Source: UBA1189 sp045612925 (GTDB taxonomy: Bacteria > Bacteroidota > Bacteroidia > Bacteroidales > Bacteroidaceae). From it: a DNA stretch of 18,691 bases. Every line of letters begins with the position of its first letter. The stretch's first letter is position 1. The stretch is from contig JAZKZX010000074.1 of the NCBI GenBank assembly GCA_045612925.1, forward strand, positions 1 to 18,691, given 5' to 3'. The notes beneath the pieces are model-generated. The model was given only the letters and a program-made list of their open reading frames with translations, had not been told where the DNA came from and searched no databases. This document shows positions 1-8,700 of this stretch, piece after piece. Both the position numbers and the translations under genes were made by a program.

Positions 1-96
1 CAGAAGGTAGCTGAGAAGAAGGCTGCTGCTAAGTTGGCAGAGGCTGAAGCTGCTGCCGAGGCTACTGCTGAGGAAGCTCCCGCTGAGGAGGCTTAA
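1..96 (+). CDS. rpsP: C-terminal end of ribosomal protein bS16 (probable), 5' truncated by window edge
   Basis: The first 31 codons in frame 1 run to a TAA at 94-96 and encode a low-complexity tail of Ala, Glu and Lys ending in APAEEA. Bacteroidales bS16 proteins of the 30S subunit carry this kind of Ala/Glu-rich C-terminal extension beyond the conserved core, which is why I prefer rpsP. A strong intrinsic terminator follows within 25 bases, as expected at the end of a highly expressed gene. The conserved core lies outside the window, so the identity rests on tail composition and context. Another protein with an acidic Ala-rich tail is possible. Confidence 0.55.
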   Translation, partial: QKVAEKKAAAKLAEAEAAAEATAEEAPAEEA

Positions 97-119
97 TCAC
101 AAGCTTCACCACAAGACTC

Positions 120-158
120 ACTCCCGTCCAGCATTGCTGAGCGGGAGTTCTTTTTTTT
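120..158 (+). terminator. Rho-independent terminator after the rpsP-like gene
   Basis: ACTCCCG at 120-126 pairs perfectly with CGGGAGT at 142-148. An inner CAGC/GCTG stem (129-132/136-139) closes a 3-base loop. A run of eight T starts at 151. This is a textbook intrinsic terminator for the rightward transcript that ends at 96. Confidence 0.92.
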
Positions 159-209
159 ATTCACCCACTCTCCTACCTCATCTAACCTCTTCTTTCACCC
201 ACCCTATCC
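148..209 (+). promoter_or_regulatory. 62-base G-free, C-rich tract (possible Rho-loading site)
   Basis: There is no G on the plus strand from 148 to 209, while roughly 26 of the 60 bases from 150 to 209 are C. C-rich, G-poor RNA is the known preference of Rho utilisation sites. Its place directly after the intrinsic terminator, and before a convergent operon, would suit a back-up stop for read-through. Function is inferred from composition only. Confidence 0.3.
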
Positions 210-291
210 GCACCACACCGGTTTAACATCCCGTGGCTGCGTTCTTTTCATCTAGCTTGGGAATTGGGCGTGAAGAGGGCAAGGATGAGGT
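175..291. repeat. Imperfect inverted repeat in the rpsP/defence-operon gap
   Basis: ACCTCATC (175-182) is complementary to GATGAGGT (284-291), and CCTCTTC (186-192) to GAAGAGG (272-278), with the arms in register. This gives an interrupted stem around a loop of about 80 bases. No ORF occupies 97-395. The transcript, if any, could fold into a long hairpin. Confidence 0.45.
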
Positions 292-311
292 GGTAGAAAG
301 GTTACATTGCT

Positions 312-396
312 AAAGAACCAAGCCACCCCAGATGATTTGCTCGACCCGATGACGGCGCTACTCTCTCATCCGAGGTGGCTGGTGATTAAGTTCTTT
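312..396 (-). terminator. Long imperfect hairpin at the 3' end of the defence operon
   Basis: AAAGAAC (312-318) pairs with GTTCTTT (390-396), AGCCACC (321-327) with GGTGGCT (374-380), and GATGA near 331-335 with TCATC near 366-370. The hairpin begins at the first base of the stop codon of the 396-2048 gene and extends beyond it, so it may serve as the 3' end structure of the leftward operon. No clear T-run follows on the minus strand, so terminator function is a guess; mRNA stabilisation or a mobile-element boundary are alternatives. Confidence 0.4.
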
Positions 397-2048
397 CAAT
401 ACCAATAGCAGTTTCCTATGATTTCCTCCACAGAGTATGGAGTGAAATCATAAGTGCCGTTTTCATTCTTGCTTATGGGATCGACTCTCCAGTAATCTTC
501 TATTCCGAAGTTTTTGAATAGATATCCAATCATCAGATGCTTGCCTTCACGCTTATTGCAAAGATACGAGCTAAAATATGCCCAAATCAAGAATAATGCC
601 ATCTCAGTTTTATCTTCATCGATTCTGAACACATACGTGCTCAAATCTGAATTTAAAGCGAACAAGACAATATACTTTCCCCTTACCAGTAAATAACATC
701 TAAAAGGATAAAGATTATCTGAACTGCAATGCGCATTGGGGTCTCTAAAATACAATATATTATTACACTTACCTCTTATATAATTAGCAAACAGTTCATC
801 ACATCTCGGATGACATTCTTCATATCTATCATCGTTGATGTTATATAGAGGATTCAATCCCCCATAACCAAAATAGGGATATCTCCAAACGACATAATCT
901 GTCATTTTCTCATCACCATTTATTAACTTTAGGCATTTATCGAGTTGAATGTCTAATCTTGAATACTCGTTAAACTGGCAACCATTTATAGCCTCCTTTA
1001 TCGAAGTTTTACTATCTTGCGTAAAATGAAATAACTTCCCTGGATTCTTTATTTGTTTGACCATTATGTCAATGCTATCAGAGAGATAGGGCAGTAAGAT
1101 AACATGTCCCAATGTGTCATTGGCTCTTTTTACTGAGACATTAAATCCCTTCTTTGATTTTCCATAGAGCTCATCCAATTCGTACTCATCAATAGTGTAA
1201 GAACAGTTTTCTTTGATGATACTTATGACTTCATCTCTAAACGTCCTATTGATCTCGTTCAGATGCAGCGGATTAGGATAGGTTTTTATGTACGATTCTC
1301 TATAGACAGAAGGTATCAATACTAAGTCCTTGACCTTACTTTCATATTCATATTTCCATTCCCCCTCTTTTTGCAAGTCTATCAGGTTAAATGGTATATC
1401 CTTCAAACTCATTTTATAGGTTTGAGTATCTTCGTCAAAGGACTCCGTATCTATCTCTACAAACACTTTAAAGTTTATGTCCCTTACATATGCAATGTAT
1501 TCGTTTATCTTCTCAAGTTTGTTTTTAGTCCATCCTTTCAACTGATGTGAGATAAAATCGTGGCACGCATTTTCTACAACTATAAGTAAACGTGGTAGTT
1601 CACCTTTTTCGAAGTAGAAGGTGTTATCATGACATAGTTTGATTCTATATGCCCCCTCCACCTTTGCCATGATTGATTTGTGCACTGCAAAGGCTTGTTT
1701 GGTATTCATAACATAGTTGCCATATTGTATCCTTCCATTCATAAAGATTAGCGCTTTCCCCATACAAGTGATAGAGGATGTTGCGTAAACAACTTTGTTC
1801 TTTTTCTTCTTTTTTGTTTGTTCCTGAAGGACTTTACTCGCTTTCAAGTGAGGTTGCTTGTCGTATACGCTCCTTTTGTAGTACTCAATCAGTTGTTCAT
1901 CACACGTTCTTTTTATCTGTTCACAAAACTGTTCGCACTGCTCAGGAGTGGGCCATCCCATTACTTTAATATCATATATCAGACGATTCACGTCCTCCAA
2001 ATCTTTCATTTTTCGACATGCATAGTATTGGGTGGGATTAAATTTCAT
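396..2048 (-). CDS. Unrecognised 550-residue protein, last gene of the helicase-methylase operon
   Basis: I do not recognise this family. The protein is soluble-looking, with no signal peptide and no clear transmembrane segment. The first 75 residues are charged, followed by a lysine tract (K79-K83, K85) that could contact nucleic acid. The rest is rich in aromatic residues (many Y, F, W), with Cys residues scattered throughout. I saw no Walker motif and no convincing nuclease signature. It starts 15 bases after the DprA-like gene on the same strand, so it is very likely co-transcribed and translationally linked with the defence genes. One sampled 60-base line (1021-1080) has 18 G/C, against about 27 in helicase and housekeeping lines, so it may have a separate origin. 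The ATG at 2048 is the only start that fits the operon spacing. Function unknown. Confidence 0.85.
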   Translation of the reverse strand: MKFNPTQYYACRKMKDLEDVNRLIYDIKVMGWPTPEQCEQFCEQIKRTCDEQLIEYYKRSVYDKQPHLKASKVLQEQTKKKKKNKVVYATSSITCMGKALIFMNGRIQYGNYVMNTKQAFAVHKSIMAKVEGAYRIKLCHDNTFYFEKGELPRLLIVVENACHDFISHQLKGWTKNKLEKINEYIAYVRDINFKVFVEIDTESFDEDTQTYKMSLKDIPFNLIDLQKEGEWKYEYESKVKDLVLIPSVYRESYIKTYPNPLHLNEINRTFRDEVISIIKENCSYTIDEYELDELYGKSKKGFNVSVKRANDTLGHVILLPYLSDSIDIMVKQIKNPGKLFHFTQDSKTSIKEAINGCQFNEYSRLDIQLDKCLKLINGDEKMTDYVVWRYPYFGYGGLNPLYNINDDRYEECHPRCDELFANYIRGKCNNILYFRDPNAHCSSDNLYPFRCYLLVRGKYIVLFALNSDLSTYVFRIDEDKTEMALFLIWAYFSSYLCNKREGKHLMIGYLFKNFGIEDYWRVDPISKNENGTYDFTPYSVEEIIGNCYWY

Positions 2049-2063
2049 GATATACTTATTACG

Positions 2064-2462
2064 TTATTGATACATTTCGTCTGCTAGTTCGCGTACTCGC
2101 TCGTTTCTATTGTGGGCTGACTCTTCGGAGACTCGAGTGATGGTCTCTTTTTCGTAGGAGATGATGAGGAGACGGTTTTGGTTCATGGCCTCTTCGTATT
2201 GTTTGGGGAGTTTACGATACATTCCTCGAGCGAGAACAATGATGATGCCGCATTGTCCTTGGAGGAGGAGTTTCAACACGTTGCGCTCCATCAGTGAGTG
2301 GAATCCGCTAACAATAGCGATGTCTCTTTGCTTGCAGACTTGCATTGCCCAATCGAGTGCAGGTAGAACAGAGAGTGTGGAAATCTTGCGCGAAGCAAGA
2401 AATCCCACTTTCTGCACATTGAGCAATGCTTTATTTCCGAAGTATGTGGGGGTGTTATTCAT
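2064..2462 (-). CDS. Short DprA/Smf-like Rossmann-fold protein
   Basis: This 132-residue protein resembles the Rossmann core of DprA/Smf, which in natural transformation binds single-stranded DNA and loads RecA. Visible features in DprA order are VGFLASRK at 19-26 (where DprA has a GSR-type turn), DIAIVSGFHSLMER at 47-60 (like SG-A-GxD), a hydrophobic strand ending LARGM near 77-81, LPKQYEEAM near 85-93, and an Asn-Arg-rich helix near 117-123. The extra N- and C-terminal domains of full DprA are absent. It overlaps the methyltransferase gene by 8 bases, which implies translational coupling. Stand-alone DprA-like proteins are known in several defence loci, where a nucleotide or DNA sensing role is suspected. 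Function here is inferred; a LOG/TIR-like nucleotide-binding role is an alternative. Confidence 0.7.
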   Translation of the reverse strand: MNNTPTYFGNKALLNVQKVGFLASRKISTLSVLPALDWAMQVCKQRDIAIVSGFHSLMERNVLKLLLQGQCGIIIVLARGMYRKLPKQYEEAMNQNRLLIISYEKETITRVSEESAHNRNERVRELADEMYQ

Positions 2463-5400
2463 TCAATTCGTCTCCCATGCGATACTTAATGTCGTAATTG
2501 ATGATAAAGTCTAACTCTTCTTCGGTGAAGCCGTAGTGCTTGGCCAAAACCTTATCGATTTCGATTATGACTGATTTCGATTTTCTAGCATAATATTGCT
2601 TTTGAGTTACAATTCCATGATTAGTGTTAACTTGCTTTATGATAGAATTACTTTCAAGATGATGGATATATTGTTCTCCTAAATATGCCAATTGTCTATT
2701 TGTTTCTTCTATTGATGTAGTATATCTAAAACCAAATATCTGATAATCCCCAAGGTTAAACATATCGTAATGAGAAGAATAATACCACCAAAATAGATCA
2801 CTACTCAATATTGAGATAACTACATATTTTGACATCCCATTTATAGTTGCATGTTTTTCACTTGAATTACCTGTTCCAAAATCTTTGTCTAGAAAGACCT
2901 TCCAATATCGACCGCCTGCTGAACGATAAAAGAATGTATCATTTGTAATCTGGCGCGAATTGCTTTTGTTAATAGACAAAGGTTTTGAATCATAAAATTT
3001 ATCTATGATTTGGCATTCCAATGGGGACTTAATCTTAAGGATACTATCTGTTTTATTAACAGAACTAGAACTTTGATTCGCATATTTAATTGTATCGAAT
3101 AACCAACCTCTATGTTCTGCTTGCCATCTAATAATACCTGTAGTATATATATTGGGTAATGTCCCCTTACTGATTATTTCGATAATCAATCTTTGGTCTA
3201 CTCCATTAAACAAATTGCTTGGTCGTTCATCGTATGAGGAAATCCAAATAGAGTTACACTTATCAGGTTTAATAATCTTCTGTAATGGTTGCATTCTTGT
3301 TGTATTAATAGAAGGCAATGGGACAATTAATCCTATTTTGGAGTTATGACAACCTATATAATAAGACCTCTCTGCAACAAACGCATGTAGATTTGAACAA
3401 CTTAAAGTAGAATAACTTGATACTGATAGTTTATACGTGACTTTGCTATACTCTACATACGGTGGGTTACCAATTATCACATCAAATCCACCATTTCCTT
3501 TGATGATTTGATAGAACTCCGCAAGCCAATGGAAAGGTTGATGAGACTTGAGCCATTCTTCGTATGTCAGGTAATTGGCTGTGGCATGCATACGGTGGTT
3601 TAGTAAGTCGTTCAAAGAGAGCAATCGTTGTTTGAGATCCCACTTTGCTTGCTTGAAGGTTGCCATATCTTCGCCTTGATTCAATTGCACCGATTTGAAT
3701 GTATCGTATGCCATTGAGACGAGCAACATTTCTTGTTCTACTTTCTCTCTAAATTCCTCATTAGCAAAAAGGTCGCCACCATATTTCAAATCGTTTTCAA
3801 GTTCCTTTTCCGTAGCATACCCGACCAAAGTGTTTCCACAACGGATATTGAAGTCAATATCGGGTAAGGGGTCGAGGCCAAGGTTATCGGCACGCTTGTC
3901 TACCTCTACTACGGCTACCATCTTGAGGAAGAGACGCAGCTTGGCAATCTCGGTGGCCTCTACCATAATATCCACTCCATAGAGGTTGCGGAGGATGATG
4001 CTCTTGAAGATGAAGTATTGTATGTTGCTACGATACTTATGAGAAATCTCCTCCAACTCAGCCTTAAACCACAATGGGTTTTGTGCATTGAACTCTTGCA
4101 TACGCTCGATACATACCTCGTAGAGAGGTTCGAGGATGTTCATCGCAGCAAACAGGAACGCACCACTACCACACGTAGGGTCGAGGATGGTGACATTCTG
4201 CAAGGCTTTGTAGAAGTGGAGTACAAACAGGTGGTCATCGGCATTGCGCAGCAAGTCGTAGGCAAAGGAGCGTATGTCGAGGTTGTAGGTGATGAAGTCG
4301 TTGATTTGGGTAATCTCTCCACCTTGAATCTTTTGCAGAATGTTTTCGCAACGCTGCAGGCGTTCGATGGTCTCGCGCCATATTTCTGTAGGTAGTGCAA
4401 AGTGCTCCGCCGTTTTAGTGTTCCATGCTGCACGACGCTCCAAGAGATTGGATTGCGTGGTATCAATGCCAATGGCAATGTTTTCGGGAATCTGTTGCGC
4501 CCAGTCTTCCGTATATCCTTTCTTTACGGCATCGTAGATGTATCTGTTGCCACTCTCGCGAAGTGTTTTCCATACAAAACCATCGGAGACAAATGCTTGG
4601 GGCGATTTCTCTGCTGTCTTGTCTATCAAGAAGGGAATGATGCAATTCTTGCCGATATACTCCGTGATGTCCTCTTTCGTGTAGTAGGCCCCCATCTGTG
4701 CACGGTCGTTGATGTACTGCTCAAAGATGTAGCCCAGCACATCAGGATTGATGTCCTTTCCGCTTGCTGTAATGCGTGTATCGAGATGCCAACGCCAAGT
4801 GTCGAAGAAGTTGAACAGGCGAATAAAGGCTTCGTCGCTAATGTCGATGTTGGCATAGTCGCGTTCCAACTGGTGTTCGTCGAACATGCCACCATTCAGG
4901 TAGGGAATGCGTCCGTACTTGCGTTCAAACTCAGCATCGTGTATCGGTGCATTGAGTCCATCGTGGAAGAGCTCTGACAAGAATCCTCGATAGAACGATT
5001 GGAAGAAACGGTTTTCGCCCTGCTCTTTGCGCACCCACTTGAGTTTGGTTTGTAGGTAGTCGAAATCTCCATTGAGGAACCCCTTCTTCTGGATGAAGTA
5101 GCAAAACATCAGACGGTTGAGCATGACCGATGTGTACCATTGCTTATTACGGTTGTCTTTGGCTACGATGTGATCGTCTATGCCTGTGATGAAATCGGCA
5201 AATGCCTTGTGCTCCTTCTTGAATCCAGTATAGAAGTCCTTGGTAATCTTCTCTGAGTTGATGGCAAATGTTCCCTGTATGCGCTCCTTGACATCTACGA
5301 TGGTTGTCACCTCGCCCAAGTCAAACGAGAGTGCGTCCACTTTAGAGAAGAGGAAGTCGGCCTTATCGGCAGTCTCGTACTCTACGGTGACTACGTCGCG

Positions 5401-5724
5401 CTTCTCGACCGTCTTGATAGGTGCCATCCATTGGTGATGTTCCGTGTTGGGGATATAGAATATGCAGATGTAGTCGTTGGCATTGCGACGCAGTTTGTAA
5501 TCTATCTTTCGGCAAGCCGTAGTCGTAGGGATAGCATTGACAGGGCAAGTGATAATCTGAAATCCACTACGCTCGGCAATGGTAGTCATCTGATATACTG
5601 TGTCGTCAATGTCAAAGGGTTGTATGTCGGCTTGTCCATGAAAGCGGTTCCAACCCATCTCGGAGATAAAGAGACCCTTGAAATCGTTCTCTTTGATATA
5701 TTGGTTAAATGTGTTTCTTCTCAT
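2455..5724 (-). CDS. Eco57I-type adenine-specific DNA methyltransferase (restriction-modification methylase)
   Basis: This 1089-residue protein has the gamma-class N6-adenine methyltransferase order: GAYYTKEDI at 345-353 (motif X region), DPTCGSGAF at 515-523 (motif I, S-adenosylmethionine binding), YGVDI at 582-586, and the catalytic NPPY at 753-756 (motif IV). Residues after about 760 form the target-recognition region. The N-terminal 340 residues resemble those of long type IIG-like enzymes; I could not identify a convincing PD-(D/E)xK nuclease motif there, so cleavage may depend on the partner helicase. It begins 14 bases after the helicase stop, in the same operon. Codons for residues ~750-1048 (about 3480-2580) are strikingly AT-rich (17 G/C in bases 2641-2700) against 27 in 4081-4140, which suggests the specificity module was exchanged. 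The start at 5724 fits the operon spacing. Confidence 0.92.
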   Translation of the reverse strand: MRRNTFNQYIKENDFKGLFISEMGWNRFHGQADIQPFDIDDTVYQMTTIAERSGFQIITCPVNAIPTTTACRKIDYKLRRNANDYICIFYIPNTEHHQWMAPIKTVEKRDVVTVEYETADKADFLFSKVDALSFDLGEVTTIVDVKERIQGTFAINSEKITKDFYTGFKKEHKAFADFITGIDDHIVAKDNRNKQWYTSVMLNRLMFCYFIQKKGFLNGDFDYLQTKLKWVRKEQGENRFFQSFYRGFLSELFHDGLNAPIHDAEFERKYGRIPYLNGGMFDEHQLERDYANIDISDEAFIRLFNFFDTWRWHLDTRITASGKDINPDVLGYIFEQYINDRAQMGAYYTKEDITEYIGKNCIIPFLIDKTAEKSPQAFVSDGFVWKTLRESGNRYIYDAVKKGYTEDWAQQIPENIAIGIDTTQSNLLERRAAWNTKTAEHFALPTEIWRETIERLQRCENILQKIQGGEITQINDFITYNLDIRSFAYDLLRNADDHLFVLHFYKALQNVTILDPTCGSGAFLFAAMNILEPLYEVCIERMQEFNAQNPLWFKAELEEISHKYRSNIQYFIFKSIILRNLYGVDIMVEATEIAKLRLFLKMVAVVEVDKRADNLGLDPLPDIDFNIRCGNTLVGYATEKELENDLKYGGDLFANEEFREKVEQEMLLVSMAYDTFKSVQLNQGEDMATFKQAKWDLKQRLLSLNDLLNHRMHATANYLTYEEWLKSHQPFHWLAEFYQIIKGNGGFDVIIGNPPYVEYSKVTYKLSVSSYSTLSCSNLHAFVAERSYYIGCHNSKIGLIVPLPSINTTRMQPLQKIIKPDKCNSIWISSYDERPSNLFNGVDQRLIIEIISKGTLPNIYTTGIIRWQAEHRGWLFDTIKYANQSSSSVNKTDSILKIKSPLECQIIDKFYDSKPLSINKSNSRQITNDTFFYRSAGGRYWKVFLDKDFGTGNSSEKHATINGMSKYVVISILSSDLFWWYYSSHYDMFNLGDYQIFGFRYTTSIEETNRQLAYLGEQYIHHLESNSIIKQVNTNHGIVTQKQYYARKSKSVIIEIDKVLAKHYGFTEEELDFIINYDIKYRMGDELNE

Positions 5725-5738
5725 ATCGGGGTATTAGT

Positions 5739-8700
5739 TTAGGATTGGTACTTGATGCCCATTGAGCAGATAATGGATGGATCTTTGTAGATTCCTTTAT
5801 CCTCTTCTATGCGGCAGAGGCTGAAGTTTTTGCGCATCTCGAGCACACACTCTACTATCTCATCACTGCCGGTTCTGTTTTTCAACATACGGCCAAGCGT
5901 AAATTTAGCACTTTCGAGCAATGGATAGTTGTAGATATCGTCGATGGCCAGTTTCAGAAGGTCTTTGTTCTCTTGCGAGAAGAAGAGATTAGGCGGATTC
6001 TGATAGTAGTTTTCGAGTAGGTTGCTTATTTTATAGCGCGTACTGAATCGGTTACCCAAGATGCCTCCAATGCTTGTAGTCTCGTTGCTGATGGTGTCTA
6101 TGGCTTGAGATACAAGGTCGTGATGGTTATCGTGAGGCTCTATGCCCGGTGTGTTGGCATCGCAAGCCATAGCATTGAGGATACGTTTCTGCGACTGGCT
6201 GATGATGTTACCTTTATCGTCCAGCCAAGTGAGTACATCAAAGTCATTGTGGGTCTTGGCATAGGTGACCACGCCATTCTGGGCAAGTTCATCGGTGCTC
6301 TTCGTAGCATAGATAACATTGCTCAGTGAAGGAATAATCTCCTTCAGTCGTGGATTGGCATCAGTAGCATTCTTCCATATCTGATAGGCTTGTGACGAGA
6401 GGTCTACATCGCTATCGTCGTCATCATCGAGCGAACCACTCTTCTCGTTAAACATATCACGCAGGTTCTTTTCGTTACCTTCAAAGAAGACTTCATCGCT
6501 ACCTACGATATTGGCATTCTCGTTGATGCGGTCATTGAGTCGGCCACGTAGGTTGATAATCTCCTCCACGCCATCGGCAGGGAAGAAGGAGTAGCAATAG
6601 ATTTGCTCGGCCTCCTGACCGATACGGTCGACACGACCAGCACGTTGGATGAGTCGGATGATAGCCCAAGGCAAGTCAAAGTTTGTGATGACGTGTGAGT
6701 CCTGCAGGTTCTGACCCTCACTGAGCACATCGGTAGCAATCATTATACGATGTTGATCATCGAGCGAATAGTTCTTGTCGTTACTCTTCGGTGAGAAATG
6801 CTCAACCAAGTCTGTGGGGTTCTTGCTGCCACCCGTAGCGCAAGCAATATGCTTGAATCCTCGGCGCTGGAGTTGCTTGTATATGTAATTGGCTGTATCA
6901 GAGAATTGGGTAAAGACGATTACCTTATCATCCTTGTGAGTGACGTTGAGCAATGTCTCCAGTTCGTTGAGTTTGGGGTCAGTATCAGGATTCCAATCAC
7001 CGCATAGGGCTATCATGCTGAGCAAGATATCACAGTCCTTGCGCAATTGCTGCTTGAGCGTACGTTTGAAGTATTTGGGATCAATCCAAGCACAATTGTT
7101 CTTGGCCGTGATGATATTGTAATACTCCTTGGCCTTACGCATATATACCTCCATCTCTTTGGGGAAGGTTATCAACTCCTCTTCTTCTATCACACGCTCA
7201 GGGTCGAGAGCATCGCCAAAGATATTCTCATTCATATCGGCATCTTCCATATACTCATCGGGGAAGGTGTTCTCATCTCCGATAGGTAAAGGCAGTTTGT
7301 TGTCGATGGCATAGATGAAGACGGCATTGCGCAGGATGTGCCTATATATTGTGAGCAAGAAGGCGAAGCCACTGCTATCGATACGCTTGAAGAAGGTACT
7401 CTTGCAGAATCCCATCATGCGCTGGCCGGCACGGGATAGATTCTCTACAATCTGCCTTTCGTGGGCTCTGATTCCCGTTGCTTTGAATTCGTCGTAGAAA
7501 TGTATCAGACCGTATCGAGGAAGTTTCAGTTCCTCCATAAGGGCTATCATTTCGGCCGAGTAGAGGCGACTGTATTGGTCGCCTGGGACGGTCTTGAACT
7601 TAATGGCACGTGGTAGGCGTTCGGGGAAATATGAGCGGGTGCCATCGGGGAACTGCAGGTATTTGCGTTGCGATGTCTCATCGGTCTTGGCATAGTTTTC
7701 CTTGATGAATGTGCGGGTACGACGAACGAGGAATAGTTTCATCAGTTCATTCCAATCATCGGCATAAGGACTCTTTTCAAATGCCTTGATGGAGCGCATA
7801 TGGATGTCGCTATGCTGGCGTTGGAACTCGCGTTCACCACCCAATGAACGGATATACTCCTCAGGACGAATGCCGAGGTCTTGGTCTTCGCTGATGAATA
7901 GACGAAGTTGGTTGCTGAGGTCGGCGAAGTCCTTGTTGTAGGGAGTTGCCGTGAGTAACAGTACTTTACTGTCTTGGTGCTCTATAAGGCTGCGTATGTT
8001 CTGGTATCGCTTTCCGTTTGAGTTGCGCAGGTTGTGACTTTCATCCACGATGATCAGTCTGTAGTATCTTGCCGACTCTATATCAATCGGTTTGGACATT
8101 GACATGATGTCGGCTTTCAAGTCATATTTTGCTACATACTTGCGCCACATGTCCTGCAGGTTGGCAGGGCAGATGATGAGCGTACTGCTGGCAAAGGTCA
8201 TCTCGTAGATTTTGGCAATGGCACAGGCTGTGATGGTCTTACCCAAACCTACCACATCACCTATCATGGCTCCGTTGCGTTTGTCATTGTTGAGGTTCTT
8301 GGCAGCAATCTTTACGGCGGTCTGTTGGAAGTCAAACAACTCGCGCTTGAACTCTGGCGATAGGGTAAACTCCTTGATGCCATTGCGTGCATCTTGGCTC
8401 AAATGGTAGGCCGTCTTCAAGTAAATGTAATAGGGAGGAATATCCTCTTCGCCAGCCCAACTATCATCGATGATTTTGATGAGTTCTTCTGTTATATCGA
8501 GACAAAAGCGGTCGTTCCAACGGTCATCAAACCAGTTGGCTAACTTCTCGGCACAGTCACTATCGGCAAACTCGGCATTGAGTTCGCCTTGCTTAGTAAG
8601 TCCTGAATAGGTAAGGTTACTACTACCCATTATGGCCTGTATCTTGTTGAAGTTGTCGGACGGACGATGGGCCAAATAGAGCTTGGCGTGCAATGGTTCT

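Noticed and set aside
312..396. tRNA gene or tRNA fragment acting as an attachment site
   Set aside because: No cloverleaf, no T-arm consensus and no CCA end could be found in the hairpin.
4402..4977. 191-codon plus-strand ORF inside the methylase gene
   Set aside because: It is antisense to conserved methylase sequence and has no independent features.
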